Below, piece after piece: positions 23,884-32,842 of a DNA stretch of 64,000 bases. A program made the position numbers and the translations under genes. The stretch's first letter is position 1. Each line of letters opens with the position of its first letter. The stretch covers positions 1,240,001 to 1,304,000 of the forward strand of contig OZ220679.1 in the NCBI GenBank assembly GCA_965116355.1. The letters are read 5' to 3'. The DNA comes from UBA1127 sp965116355. GTDB taxonomy: Bacteria; Chloroflexota; Dehalococcoidia; Lucifugimonadales; UBA1127. The notes below the pieces were generated by a model, which had not been told where the DNA came from, searched no databases, and worked only from the letters and a program-made list of their open reading frames with translations.

Positions 23884-25329
23884 ATGGCATATGAGCGCCC
23901 CAGGAACCCGGATGAGGTCCTCAAGCTGATCAAGGACACCGGCGCGGAGGTCGTCGACCTGCGCTTCTGCGACATGCCCGGTACCTGGCAGCACTTCACC
24001 CTCCCCCTCTCCGAGGTCGACGAGAAGCTCTTCACAGACGGCAGCGGTTTCGACGGGTCCTCCGTCCGCGGCTTCCAGGCCATCGACGAGAGCGACATGC
24101 TCTTCGTCGCCGACGCCACCACCGCCTTCCTCGACCCCTTCTACCAGGTTCCCACCGTCAGCATCCTCGCCGACGTCGTTGACCCCATGACCAGCCAGAC
24201 CTACTCCCGCGACCCCCGCAACATCGCCAAGAAGGCTGAGGCCATCCTTGGCGCCCTTGGCATCGGCGACACCAGCTTCTGGGGGCCGGAGCCGGAGTTC
24301 TTCATCTTCGACTCCATCCGCATGGACCAGAACGCCTACAGCGGCTACTACTTCATTGACTCCGACGAGGGCGCCTGGAACAGCGGCGCCGAGTTCTCCG
24401 TCGACGGCGACCGCAACCTCGGCTACCGGGTGCGTCACAAGGAAGGCTATGCCCCCGTCCCGCCGAACGACTCCCTGCAGGACATCCGCACGGAGATGAT
24501 GCTCCACATCGAACGCGCCGGCATCCGCGTCGAGAAGCACCACCACGAGGTTGCCACCGCCGGCCAGGGCGAGATCAGCATGCGCTTCGACACCCTTGTC
24601 CGCATGGCTGACAACGTCATGGTCTACAAGTACATGGTCAAGAACACCGCCCGCCAGCACGGCAAGATCGCCACCTTCATGCCCAAGCCCCTCTTCGGCG
24701 ACAACGGCACCGGCATGCACGTCCACCAGAGCGTCTGGAAGGACGGCGTCAACCTCTTCTACGGCGACACCGGCTATGCCAACCTCTCGCCCACCGGCCT
24801 GCACTACATCGGCGGCCTGCTGAAGCACGCCCCGGCGCTGCTGGCCTTCTGCGCCCCCACCACCAACTCCTACCGGCGCCTGGTCCCCGGCTTTGAGGCT
24901 CCCGTCAACCTCGCCCTCTCCATGCGCAACCGCAGCGCCTCCGCCCGTATCCCCGCCTACTTCCCGCACCCGGCCGCCAAGCGCGTCGAGTTCCGCTGCC
25001 CGGACCCGTCGGCCAACCCCTACCTCGCCTTCGCCGCCATGCTCATGGCCGGCATCGACGGCATCATCAACGAGACCGACCCCGGCGAGCCCCTCGACAC
25101 CAACATCTACGAGCTCACGCCGGAACAGGCCGCCAAGGTTCCCCAGGTTCCCGGCAGCCTGGAGGAGTCTCTCAAGGCGCTTGAAGAGGACCACGAGTTC
25201 CTCCTCCGCGGCGACGTCTTCACGCCGGACGTCATCTCCACGTGGCTCGACTACAAGAAGGAGCGCGAGCTCGATCCGATGCGCCTGCGCCCCCACCCCT
25301 ACGAGTACTACATGTACGTGGACGTGTAG
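23884..25329 (+). CDS. glnA: Glutamine synthetase type I (long, adenylylatable form)
   Basis: Joins ammonia to glutamate at the cost of ATP. The 481-residue length and extra segments fit GSI-beta. Visible marks are FDGSSVRGF, the GPEPEFFIFD metal site, KHHHEVA, the ATP-binding KPLFGDNGTGMHVHQS, NSYRRLVPGFEAP, and DTNIYELTPEQ, where the Tyr sits at the adenylylation position. AAGGAG is at 23872-23877. Regulation is suggested by the 20-bp repeats just upstream. A second, shorter glutamine synthetase gene follows. Confidence 0.95.
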   Translation: MAYERPRNPDEVLKLIKDTGAEVVDLRFCDMPGTWQHFTLPLSEVDEKLFTDGSGFDGSSVRGFQAIDESDMLFVADATTAFLDPFYQVPTVSILADVVDPMTSQTYSRDPRNIAKKAEAILGALGIGDTSFWGPEPEFFIFDSIRMDQNAYSGYYFIDSDEGAWNSGAEFSVDGDRNLGYRVRHKEGYAPVPPNDSLQDIRTEMMLHIERAGIRVEKHHHEVATAGQGEISMRFDTLVRMADNVMVYKYMVKNTARQHGKIATFMPKPLFGDNGTGMHVHQSVWKDGVNLFYGDTGYANLSPTGLHYIGGLLKHAPALLAFCAPTTNSYRRLVPGFEAPVNLALSMRNRSASARIPAYFPHPAAKRVEFRCPDPSANPYLAFAAMLMAGIDGIINETDPGEPLDTNIYELTPEQAAKVPQVPGSLEESLKALEEDHEFLLRGDVFTPDVISTWLDYKKERELDPMRLRPHPYEYYMYVDV

Positions 25330-25346
25330 GCGATTGCCCGAGACCA

Positions 25347-25381
25347 ATGAGGGGCGCTTCCGGGCAGGGGGCGCCCCTCAT
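25347..25381 (+). terminator. Strong hairpin between the two glutamine synthetase genes
   Basis: ATGAGGGGCGC (25347-25357) and GCGCCCCTCAT (25371-25381) form an 11-bp perfect stem with a 13-nt loop, 17 nt after the glnA stop. Only scattered T follow, so it may attenuate rather than end transcription. The next ATG is 23 nt downstream. Confidence 0.6.
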
Positions 25382-25404
25382 GTCTTCATCTTGGAGCGGA
25401 CGCT

Positions 25405-26745
25405 ATGAACCTGGACCGCCAGAGTGAGGCCATAGACTTCGTCCTCCACAGCGCCATGGAGGAGGACGTCAAGTTCATACGGCTCTGGTTCTCGGACATC
25501 CTCGGCAACGTGAAGGGCATCGCCATCACGGTGGAGGAGTTGGAGGACGCCCTCATCCGCGGCGTCACCGTTGACGGCTCGTCCATCCAGGGCTTCGCCC
25601 GGGACACGGAGTGGGACATGGTCCTGCTGCCGGACCCCACCACCTTCCGCATCCTGCCGTGGCGGCCCCGCCAGAACGCCGTGGCCCGCATGTTCTGCGA
25701 CATCATGACGCCCCAGCACACCCCCTTCGACGGCGACCCGCGCAACGTCCTCAGGCAGAGCGTCCAGGAGGCCAGCCGCCTCGGCCTGCAGTTCTACGTC
25801 GGCCCCGACATCGAGTTCTTCTACTTCCGCAGCCCCGAGGACCCCACCCCCCTCGACCGCGGCGGCTACTTCGACCAGACGCCCGGCGACGTCGCCACCG
25901 ACCTCCGGCGCGAGACCGTCCTCAACCTCAGCGAGATCGGCATCCCCGTCAAGTCGTCGCACCACGAGGCCGCGCCCGGCCAGCACGAGGTCGACCTTCT
26001 CCACACGGACGCCCTCACCATGGCCGACAACGTCATGACCGCCCGCCTCGTCATCAAGGAGGTCGCCCTCAGCCACGGCCTCTACGCCACCTTCATGCCC
26101 AAGCCCATCGGCACAGTGAACGGCTCCGGCATGCACGTCCACATGTCCCTCTTCCGCGGCGGCGAGAACGCCTTCTATGACCCGGACGACCCCATCAAGT
26201 TCTCCCGGCTGGCGCGCCAGTTCATGGCCGGGCTCCTGCGGCACGCGCCGGAGATCTGCATCGTCACCAACCAGTGGGTGAACTCCTACAAACGCCTGGT
26301 GGCCGGCTATGAGGCGCCCGTCTACGTCTCCTGGGCCAGCCTCAACAGCGCCGACCTGGTCCGCGTGCCCTCCTTCAAGCAGGGCCGGGAGGAGTCCGTC
26401 CGGCTGGAGTACCGCGCCCCGGACCCCGCCTGCAACCCCTACCTCGCCTTCTCAGCCCTCCTGACCGCCGGTCTCATGGGCATCCGCGGCGAGTACGACC
26501 TGCCCCCGCAGGTGGAGAGCAACGTCTTCGAGATGTCCGAGCGGGAGCGCGCCGAGCGCGGCATCCAGTCCCTGCCCGGTAGCCTCCTCGAGGCCATCCA
26601 CCGCGCGGAGGAGAGCGAGTGCCTGCGCCTCGCCCTCGGCGACCGCGTGGTCGACACGCTGCTCACCAACAAGCGCATCGAGTGGGAGCGCTACCACACT
26701 CACGTCACGGACTACGAGATCCGCGAGTACCTGCCGCAGCTCTAG
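25405..26745 (+). CDS. Glutamine synthetase type I (short form), second paralogue
   Basis: A 446-residue GSI-alpha-like enzyme. TVDGSSIQGF, GPDIEFFYF, HHEAAPGQHEVDL, FMPKPIGTVNGSGMHVHMS, NSYKRLVAGYEAP and the C-terminal SNVFEMSERERAERGI are seen. The adenylylation Tyr is replaced by Phe in NVFEM, so control must differ from the upstream enzyme, for example by feedback inhibition. Gamma-glutamyl-amine or amide ligases share this fold, so a substrate other than ammonia is possible. GGAGCGGACGCT precedes the ATG. Confidence 0.88.
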   Translation: MNLDRQSEAIDFVLHSAMEEDVKFIRLWFSDILGNVKGIAITVEELEDALIRGVTVDGSSIQGFARDTEWDMVLLPDPTTFRILPWRPRQNAVARMFCDIMTPQHTPFDGDPRNVLRQSVQEASRLGLQFYVGPDIEFFYFRSPEDPTPLDRGGYFDQTPGDVATDLRRETVLNLSEIGIPVKSSHHEAAPGQHEVDLLHTDALTMADNVMTARLVIKEVALSHGLYATFMPKPIGTVNGSGMHVHMSLFRGGENAFYDPDDPIKFSRLARQFMAGLLRHAPEICIVTNQWVNSYKRLVAGYEAPVYVSWASLNSADLVRVPSFKQGREESVRLEYRAPDPACNPYLAFSALLTAGLMGIRGEYDLPPQVESNVFEMSERERAERGIQSLPGSLLEAIHRAEESECLRLALGDRVVDTLLTNKRIEWERYHTHVTDYEIREYLPQL

Positions 26746-26942
26746 CCGCCGCATCCTGGCCCCGGAGGCCCCTCGCGCCGTCTATGGGTCCTTTTGCCCT
26801 GTTTCTGCGTGGTCTACAACCGTTGCATTTTGTATAGTAATGGGGCGGTCTGTAAGTGGCTTTGCGGCCCGCTCGCACGCCGCCGGGTCCCCAGTACGCA
26901 GGCGAGCCACAGTCGCTGCAGCACGGCGAAAGGAAGGGTCAG

Positions 26943-27878
26943 GTGCGGAACCGCTGGGTCATTTTCATTCGGGTGATCATCTCAGACTTCTTCTCCAATA
27001 ACTGCCCGTACATGGCCGCCGGCATTGCGTACTGGACGCTGTTCTCCGTCTTTCCGCTCTCGCTTGCGGGGGTGTCCCTCCTCGGCTACGCCAACCCCAC
27101 GTCGGAGCAGCAGGAGCAGATGGTGGAACGGATCATAGAGCAGATACCCGTCTCCGCCGACTACGTCCTGGACCTCGTCGAGCGCGTGGCCGAAGCCCGC
27201 GGAGCCCTCAGCGTTGTGGCCGTCGGCGGCCTGCTCGTTTCCGGCAGCGCCGTCTTCGCCGCCATCCGCAAGGGCATCAACCATGCCTGGCACGTCACCC
27301 GCCCGCACCCCTTCTTCATCGGACGCGGCATTGACCTGCTCATGCTCGTGTTCGTGGGCCTGCTGGCCCTCATTGCGGCCACCAACTTCATCGGCATCAT
27401 CGCCACCGGCGCGTCCAACATCTGGTTCGTCGGCGAGCCCCTCGTCAACTTCGGCTTCGACATGGCCCTCGTGGTGGCGTCATTCGTCATCCTCGCCATC
27501 CTCTACCGCTACGTGCCCTACACGGAGGTCGAGTGGCGAGACGTCTGGCTGGGGGCGCTGCTGGGAGCGCTGATGGCCTACTTCGTACGGCTGGCCTTCA
27601 GCGGCTTCCTGATCAACGTCAACGAGTTCAACCTGGTGTACGGATCGCTGGGCGCGCTGATGGCCCTGCTCGTCTGGGTGTACCTCTCGGCGTTGTCGCT
27701 TGTTCTCGGCGCGGAGGTGTCCTACATCTACAGCCGCGCCTTCGGCTCCCGGCGCGCGATGAACTCCTTCACCGTGCTCCAGGCCCGCTACGGCCTGAGC
27801 CACAGCCTCCTGAGCCAGCGAGGCTTCGTCGGCCTGCTGGAGAACTGGATCCTCCCCAACCGCCGCGGCCAACGCTAG
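26943..27878 (+). CDS. YihY/BrkB-family inner membrane protein
   Basis: A 311-residue membrane protein with about six hydrophobic segments. The family signature CPYMAAGIAYWTLFSVFPLSL lies near the N-terminus, followed by FIGRGIDLLMLVFVGLLALIA, VVASFVILAILYRYVP and GALMALLVWVYLSALSLVLGAEVSY. These proteins were once misnamed ribonuclease BN; their role is unknown (possibly transport or envelope). The start GTG at 26943 is chosen for its AAGGAAGGG ribosome site; the frame is open to an earlier GTG at 26856. A TATAGT at 26833-26838 may be its -10. Confidence 0.9.
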   Translation: MRNRWVIFIRVIISDFFSNNCPYMAAGIAYWTLFSVFPLSLAGVSLLGYANPTSEQQEQMVERIIEQIPVSADYVLDLVERVAEARGALSVVAVGGLLVSGSAVFAAIRKGINHAWHVTRPHPFFIGRGIDLLMLVFVGLLALIAATNFIGIIATGASNIWFVGEPLVNFGFDMALVVASFVILAILYRYVPYTEVEWRDVWLGALLGALMAYFVRLAFSGFLINVNEFNLVYGSLGALMALLVWVYLSALSLVLGAEVSYIYSRAFGSRRAMNSFTVLQARYGLSHSLLSQRGFVGLLENWILPNRRGQR

Positions 27879-28962
27879 GGGTAGGACACGGATGGGCGAG
27901 CCCTGACATCAAATAGTTGAGACTGTAGGAAAGGCACAGGCATGACTCGCAACAGCGTGGAAAAAGCAGAGATGGGCAAGCTAACCTCATCATGGGGCAT
28001 GGCCTGGAAGAAACTGGCACGGCTGCAAACATCGCGGAAGACCTGCTCCGAGGCGGGCGGGTAGGCGACGATGAGGCTGAGGCTCTCTATCACCTCATTT
28101 CCTTGCACCGACTTGTCGCCGGGCAACCGTGTCCTGACGAATCCCTTTCTCAGGGCGTTTCTCCGCATCCGTTGAAATGGGCGACTGTAGGCCTAGATCC
28201 GTACTGTTGGAAAATGTCGTAGGCTTGGCTACATCCGAGCAGGCGGCCGTGATTTGGCCGAAGCAATCGCTTCGTTAAACGAACTAGGGTACATGTGCGA
28301 CCTTGTCATGGTCGATGCTCTACCAGACCCCTTGGTGAGCAGCCCGCCCATCAGCGAGAGCGTCAGGCGGTTCCTTTGATTGCGCCCCCTTTGAATTTGT
28401 CGGACTGCAATCCAAGTGAATCCGCTATCTCCACATTCCTGAGGCCCTCTGGGATGCGTTACTCAAGTAGCCGCAGGATGGCGATTTCTCCATTGTCCCG
28501 CGCCCCTCTTCCAAGCCATGCGCAGCGCTGATTACAGGACCTTTGCCGCTGCGTATCGGTGGACCCGGCTGCGGTGCAACGCTGTTTGGGAGTCCGCGTC
28601 CTGTATGACCAATCGCTGGCTGTCTGAGTGACTGGCAGCCCGCCCAGTCAGCAGTGCGTCGTGGAAGTCCAAGGTGAAGTGCGGGCTCGGTGGATGAAGC
28701 TAGGGAGTACGCGCGAGTGCAAGCAGTGCCGGACGTATGCCTCGCGTTGCCAAGGCCCTCAGGATGCGCTTCAAGCAATCGCAAGTTTGGCTGCCTCGAT
28801 TATCCTGCGCCCGCCTTCCGCCAGAGCCGCCAGTTCAGACTCGGGTGTGGTCATGCAAGCACGTCTCCATCCCGGCCTGCCACGTCGAAGCAGCACAGCC
28901 TGAACAGTCCTCTGGTAGAATATATAGGCTATCCAATCGCGGCAACCCACGGAGCGACACCC
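27879..28962. other. 1.1-kb region of decayed, non-coding-looking DNA
   Basis: No intact gene is convincing. The composition is less GC-rich than the flanks and codon bias is absent in every frame. One fragment in plus frame near 28200-28380 (ending in CDLVMVDALPDP then SESVRRFL and a stop) has protein-like texture, and a minus-strand frame at 28771-28854 reads a 27-residue peptide beginning MTTPESELAALAEGG. Both look like remnants. It runs directly into the broken toxin-antitoxin genes. Confidence 0.5.
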
Positions 28963-29264
28963 ATGCAAGTTGGTCACCAAAGAATAGCTGCGAGGCCATC
29001 AGACGGCGCCTGGCAACCAGCGTACCGATGGTGGAGAAGGCGGAGCAGGGAGAGGCCATTGCCATCACTCGCAACGGCAAGACCGTGGCGCAACTGACGC
29101 CCGCCGGGATTGCGGTGAAGCAACGTACAGAGCAATCGATGGTCGACGATGACCGTGCCAAAGCGGTCTTGGACGCCTTCCTCCAAGAGCGGTCTACGTG
29201 GCCTCGTACCAACATCACCCGAGAAGAAATTCTTGCTATGAGGCATGAAGGCCACAGCCGATGA
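28963..29264 (+). pseudogene. Phd/YefM-type antitoxin, frameshifted
   Basis: The core VEKAEQGEAIAITRNGKTVA is the DNA-binding end of a Phd-type antitoxin and continues to EEILAMRHEGHSR. The natural start MQVG at 28963 is in a different frame from this core, so a frameshift lies between about 28978 and 29020. A shortened product from the ATG at 29028 (78 residues) would lack most of the DNA-binding part. Its stop overlaps the start of the toxin remnant by 4 nt, as in a live operon. Confidence 0.75.
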
Positions 29265-29679
29265 GTGGGCTGGTCATCGACGCGTCATATGCATTGTCCC
29301 TCCTCATTCCCGATGAGACGGGAACCTTGGACATGAATGCCGCCACAACGTTTTCCGCGTCTACCTGACGGGAACCTTGGTGACCGCCGGTCCCCATTAT
29401 CTGGCGCCTTGAAGTCCTGAACAGCCTGCTGGTAGCGGAGCGCCGTAGACGCATCCAGGCTGGCACCGCTGCGGATCGATTCGCTTCCCTCGATAGGTTT
29501 GAGATAAACACTGACCATGAGGCTGACTTGGGCCAGACACTCGCCCTGGCCCGTGCCCACAACCTGACCTACTACGACGCCATGTATCTTGAACTGGCTA
29601 AATCCGCCAGAACGCGGCCATCGCGTCGTATGATCGTGACCTGCTGCGCGCGTGCCGGCGGGCCAGCCTCCAATAACCG
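29261..29679 (+). pseudogene. VapC/PIN-domain toxin, broken
   Basis: Begins MSGLVIDASYALSLLIPDE, the first PIN strand with its metal-binding Asp. It then meets a 50-bp duplication bounded by GACGGGAACCTTGG (29317-29330 and 29367-29380) that ends the frame. The body continues in another frame with IIWRLEVLNSLLVAERRRR, LARAHNLTYYDAMYLELA, and after a further shift near 29608 ends with AAIASYDRDLLRACRRASLQ and a stop at about 29677-29679. At least two frame changes make it inactive as an RNase. Confidence 0.8.
29317..29380 (+). repeat. 50-bp direct duplication inside the toxin remnant
   Basis: GACGGGAACCTTGG occurs at 29317 and again at 29367. The intervening 36 bp are not repeated after the second copy, so this is a 14-bp direct repeat that frames an inserted or partly duplicated stretch. 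Confidence 0.6.
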
Positions 29680-29741
29680 TCGCAGAAGTCAAGTCCCATT
29701 CCTCAACCTGACACCTCCCCCACGGCCACCGTCCACCCCTG

Positions 29742-29750
29742 TGCTAGAAT
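29742..29750 (+). promoter_or_regulatory. Extended -10 promoter of nadE
   Basis: TGCTAGAAT, an extended -10 about 34 nt before the GTG start. The same nine bases precede hpaB at 47549. Confidence 0.45.
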
Positions 29751-29783
29751 ACAAACATCTCGTTTATCGAGGAGTTGTAGCTG

Positions 29784-31529
29784 GTGCGCACCTTTCGGCT
29801 GGCTTTGGCGCAGGTGAACCCCACCGTCGGCGACATCGCCGGCAACACGGACATCGTCCTGCGCCGCATCGAGGAGGCCCGCGAGCGGCAGGCCGACCTC
29901 GTCGCCTTCCCGGAGCTCATGCTCACCGGCTACCCGCCCGAGGACCTGCTTCTCAAGCCCTCCTTCATCCACGACAACCTTGCCGCCCTCGAGCGTGTCG
30001 TGGCCGCGTCGCTCGGCATGACCGTCGTCGTCGGCTTCGTGAACAGCGAGGGAAACCAGGTCTACAACGCCGCCGCCGTGGCCAACGACGGCTCGCTGGC
30101 CGGCGTCTACCACAAGGTCTACCTGCCCAACTACGGCGTCTTTGATGAGGACCGCTACTTCCGTCCGGGCCGCGTCTGCCCCGTCTACACCATCAACGGC
30201 GTGGCCGTCGGCGTGAACATCTGTGAGGACATCTGGTACGCCCTGGGCCCCGTGCCCTTGCAGCGGGAGGCCGGCGCGGAGGTCATTGTCAACATCAACG
30301 GCTCGCCCTACCACGCCGGCAAGTTCGCCGCCCGGGAGCGCATGCTGGGCACCCGCGCCGCCGACAACGGCGTCTACATCGGCTACGTCAACACCGTCGG
30401 CGGCCAGGACGAGCTCGTTTTCGACGGCGCCAGCGTCGTCCTCGACGTCGACGGCGTGCCCGTCGCCCGTGCCGCGCAGTTCCAGGAGGAGCTGCTCGTC
30501 GCCGACCTGGACGTCGAGCGAGTTTTCCATCGCCGCCTGCGCGCGCCCCTCGACCGCAAGGAGACCGCCTCGACGCTGGAGGCCATCGGCCGGACGGAGC
30601 AGGTGTATGTCTCCGGCTTTGCGCCCAGCGACCGCGCGCCGGAGCCGGAACGCATGGCGGAGCCCCTCGACCCCGTGGGTGAGGTCTACAACGCCCTCGT
30701 CCTCGGCACCCGCGACTACGTTCGCAAGAACGGCTTTGGCAAGGTGCTGGTCAGCCTCTCCGGCGGCATCGACTCCAGCCTTACCTGCGTCGTCGCCGTC
30801 GACGCCCTCGGCGCCGAAAACGTCGAGGGCATCGCCATGCCCTCCCGCTACTCCTCGGACGGCAGCGTGACCGACTCGGAGGCGCTCGCCGAAGCCCTGG
30901 GCGTGCCGCTGCGCGTCGTCCCCATCGAGGGCGTTCACGGGTCGATGGAGGAGGCCCTGCACCCCATCTTCGACGGCACGGAGCCCAACATCGCGGAGCA
31001 GAACGTGCAGGCCCGCATCCGGGGCAACCTGCTCATGGCCGTCTCCAACAAGTTCGGCTGGCTGGTTCTGCCCACCGGCAACAAGAGCGAGCTCGCCATG
31101 GGCTACGCCACGCTCTACGGCGACATGGCCGGCGGCTTCGGCGTCATCAAGGACGTCCCCAAGACCCTTGTCTACCAGCTCAGCGAGTGGCGCAACCGCA
31201 ACGGCGAACCCGCATCACCCATACCGCAGTCGGTCATCGACAAACCGCCCAGCGCCGAGCTCAAGCCCGACCAGCGCGACGACGACGACCTGCCGCCATA
31301 CAGCTTGCTCGACCAGGTGCTTGAGCTCTACGTGGAGCAGGACCGCTCCTACGAGGAGATGGTGGACATGGGGTTCGACGCGGCGATAGTCGCGAGGGTG
31401 ATGCGCGCCGTGGACCGCAACGAATTCAAGCGCAGGCAGGGGGCCGTGGGAATAAAGATCACGCCGCGCGCCTTCGGCCGGGACCGGCGCATGCCCATCG
31501 TCAACCGCTACCAGGGCAACGGCCGCTAG
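29784..31529 (+). CDS. nadE: Glutamine-dependent NAD+ synthetase
   Basis: Two-domain enzyme of 581 residues for the last step of NAD synthesis. The N-terminal nitrilase-type glutaminase (1-270) has its Glu in FPELMLTGYPPED, Lys in YHKVYLPNYG and Cys in NICEDIW. The C-terminal synthetase has the PP-loop LVSLSGGIDSSLT, NVQARIRGNLLMA and PTGNKSELAMGYATLYGDMAGG. The start GTG at 29784 has GGAG nine nt upstream. Its stop shares the bases CTAG with the stop of the convergent HD-domain gene. Confidence 0.96.
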   Translation: MRTFRLALAQVNPTVGDIAGNTDIVLRRIEEARERQADLVAFPELMLTGYPPEDLLLKPSFIHDNLAALERVVAASLGMTVVVGFVNSEGNQVYNAAAVANDGSLAGVYHKVYLPNYGVFDEDRYFRPGRVCPVYTINGVAVGVNICEDIWYALGPVPLQREAGAEVIVNINGSPYHAGKFAARERMLGTRAADNGVYIGYVNTVGGQDELVFDGASVVLDVDGVPVARAAQFQEELLVADLDVERVFHRRLRAPLDRKETASTLEAIGRTEQVYVSGFAPSDRAPEPERMAEPLDPVGEVYNALVLGTRDYVRKNGFGKVLVSLSGGIDSSLTCVVAVDALGAENVEGIAMPSRYSSDGSVTDSEALAEALGVPLRVVPIEGVHGSMEEALHPIFDGTEPNIAEQNVQARIRGNLLMAVSNKFGWLVLPTGNKSELAMGYATLYGDMAGGFGVIKDVPKTLVYQLSEWRNRNGEPASPIPQSVIDKPPSAELKPDQRDDDDLPPYSLLDQVLELYVEQDRSYEEMVDMGFDAAIVARVMRAVDRNEFKRRQGAVGIKITPRAFGRDRRMPIVNRYQGNGR

Positions 31530-32119
31530 GCAGGGCCGCCCATCGAGAGCAGCAGCCCGTTCAGCGTCTCCAGCGACCCCGGATGCACCGGCACGCCCTC
31601 GTTCAGCAGCCGCACCAGGTCGCCCCGCAGGAACTCCACGATGGCCCGGTCCATGTCGTCCGCCGCCAGCTCCCGTACCCGGCCAATGTGCGGGTACCGC
31701 GACGCCTTGGCAAGGTCGAACTTGTCCGCCAGGAATACGGCCTTCGCGATGGGGCCCATCGTCGCGAGACCCGTCGTGTGCCAGTACACCGCCTCGATGA
31801 CCGCCTCGTCCGCCGCCGGCAGCTTCGCACGGAGCCTGTTGGCGCCGACGGGGCCGTGCAGCAGCAGCGGCTTCGCACGGTCGGCGTCCGTGATGCGCAC
31901 GCCCTGCTCCATCGCCTCGCGCATGAGGTCGTCGTCCGAGTCCGCCCGCGCGATGTCGTGGGCCGCGGCAGCCAGGTCGACGCGGTCGCGATCGAGCCCA
32001 TGTCCGTCGGCCAGGTCCGACGCGATGACCCGCACGTTCTGGATGTGCTCATAGATTGAGGAAGGGAGTCCGTTCAGGACGGCCTGCAGCTCCGGGGGAA
32101 GCGATGACACCGTTGACAT
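31526..32119 (-). CDS. HD-domain hydrolase, YqeK-like
   Basis: A 197-residue HD-superfamily phosphohydrolase. The metal ligands are in SIYEHIQNVR (first His), AAAAHDIAR (HD pair), LLLHGPVGAN, AVYWHTTG and FLADKFDLA, the order found in YqeK, a symmetrical Ap4A hydrolase usually encoded beside nadD. Here nadD is elsewhere (60422-61036), but the neighbours nadE and a HIT nucleotide hydrolase keep a nucleotide theme. The downstream HIT gene on the same strand starts upstream by 6 bp, so they are an operon. Confidence 0.8.
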   Translation of the reverse strand: MSTVSSLPPELQAVLNGLPSSIYEHIQNVRVIASDLADGHGLDRDRVDLAAAAHDIARADSDDDLMREAMEQGVRITDADRAKPLLLHGPVGANRLRAKLPAADEAVIEAVYWHTTGLATMGPIAKAVFLADKFDLAKASRYPHIGRVRELAADDMDRAIVEFLRGDLVRLLNEGVPVHPGSLETLNGLLLSMGGPA

Positions 32120-32125
32120 GGCGGC

Positions 32126-32479
32126 CTAGCCCTCGTGCTCCAGCCGTCGCCCGCCGATGACGTGCAGGTGCAGGTGGTCGACGGTCTGCCCCGCGTTCGG
32201 GCCCTGGTTCACCGCCATCCGGTATCCGCTCTCCAGCACGCCCTCCTGCCGCGCGACTACCTGCGCCACGAGCATCAGGTGCCCCAGCATGGCCTCGTGC
32301 TCCGGCGACGCGTCGACCGAGTGCACATAGTGCTCGACAGGGATCACCAGCAGGTGCACCGGCGCGACGGGGTTGATGTCGCGGATGACGAAGCAGCGGT
32401 CGTCCCTGTACAGGAGCTCGCCGGGTATCTCCCCGGCGTATATCTTGCAGAACACACACTCAGCGGGCGATTGTGGCAT
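32126..32479 (-). CDS. HIT-family nucleotide hydrolase/transferase
   Basis: A 117-residue histidine-triad protein of the HINT branch. The triad is HLHLHVIGG near residues 101-109, with CVFCKIYAGEIP at the N-terminus and DINPVAPVHLLVIP. Such proteins hydrolyse AMP-lysine, adenosine phosphoramidates or aminoacyl-AMP. It is the first gene of the pair with the YqeK-like gene. Confidence 0.93.
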   Translation of the reverse strand: MPQSPAECVFCKIYAGEIPGELLYRDDRCFVIRDINPVAPVHLLVIPVEHYVHSVDASPEHEAMLGHLMLVAQVVARQEGVLESGYRMAVNQGPNAGQTVDHLHLHVIGGRRLEHEG

Positions 32480-32548
32480 GGAAACCTCCTCCCGGCCTCT
32501 TCACCATTCTACCAAGCCGGCAAACTGCGTGGGTGTCCCCAAAATTGA

Positions 32549-32577
32549 TTGACAGTTGGCAACTGTTCCACTAGGCT
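32549..32577 (+). promoter_or_regulatory. Promoter with inverted-repeat operator, before a small membrane-protein gene
   Basis: TTGACA (32549-32554), 17-bp spacer, TAGGCT (32572-32577). A perfect inverted repeat ACAGTT-GGC-AACTGT fills 32552-32566, from the -35 into the spacer. This is a natural position for a repressor site. Confidence 0.5.
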
Positions 32578-32627
32578 GTTGGTTAATTCGTGTGCACATG
32601 ACGCGAAATAAGAGAGGACACCTGCCG

Positions 32628-32822
32628 GTGCAAGCCAACCACGACCCCAACGAACCCGTGCCCGCTTGGTTTCACCGCTACGCCATCGAGAATGAGCGGC
32701 AGCACGCGGCGCTGCAGCAGCGCATCACGGAAACTGAGACACGCTTAGTGAGGTGGGTGGTAGGTTCCGTGGGCGTTGGTACGGCATTGATAGTTGCTGT
32801 TGCTCGGCTCTTCCCCGTCTAG
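32628..32822 (+). CDS. Small protein with a C-terminal membrane segment
   Basis: About 64 residues: a Pro-rich start (NHDPNEPVPAWFHRYAI), a charged helix likely to form a coiled coil (ENERQHAALQQRITETETRL) and one membrane span (VVGSVGVGTALIVAVARLF). No family is recognised. Two starts are possible, the ATG at 32598 and the GTG at 32628. GAGAGG at 32611-32616 favours the GTG, and I use it. A plausible promoter is 50 nt upstream. Confidence 0.5.
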   Translation: MQANHDPNEPVPAWFHRYAIENERQHAALQQRITETETRLVRWVVGSVGVGTALIVAVARLFPV

Positions 32823-32842
32823 TCGACGACACTCCACTCTTC

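Noticed and set aside
23884..25329. Riboswitch or T-box in the leaders of glnA, pheST or purF
   Set aside because: The pheS and purF leaders are too short, and the glnA leader shows direct repeats rather than a known aptamer.
27875..28168. A 97-codon minus-strand frame after the YihY gene
   Set aside because: It has some protein-like texture but no recognisable family or ribosome site, and it overlaps the 3' end region; not supported as a gene.
28425..28784. A 119-codon minus-strand frame in the decayed region
   Set aside because: It has no domain, no ribosome site and no codon bias; treated as non-coding.
31526..31529. The CTAG shared by the nadE and HD-gene stop codons as a special site
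   Set aside because: A 4-bp overlap of convergent stops is a simple consequence of compact packing.
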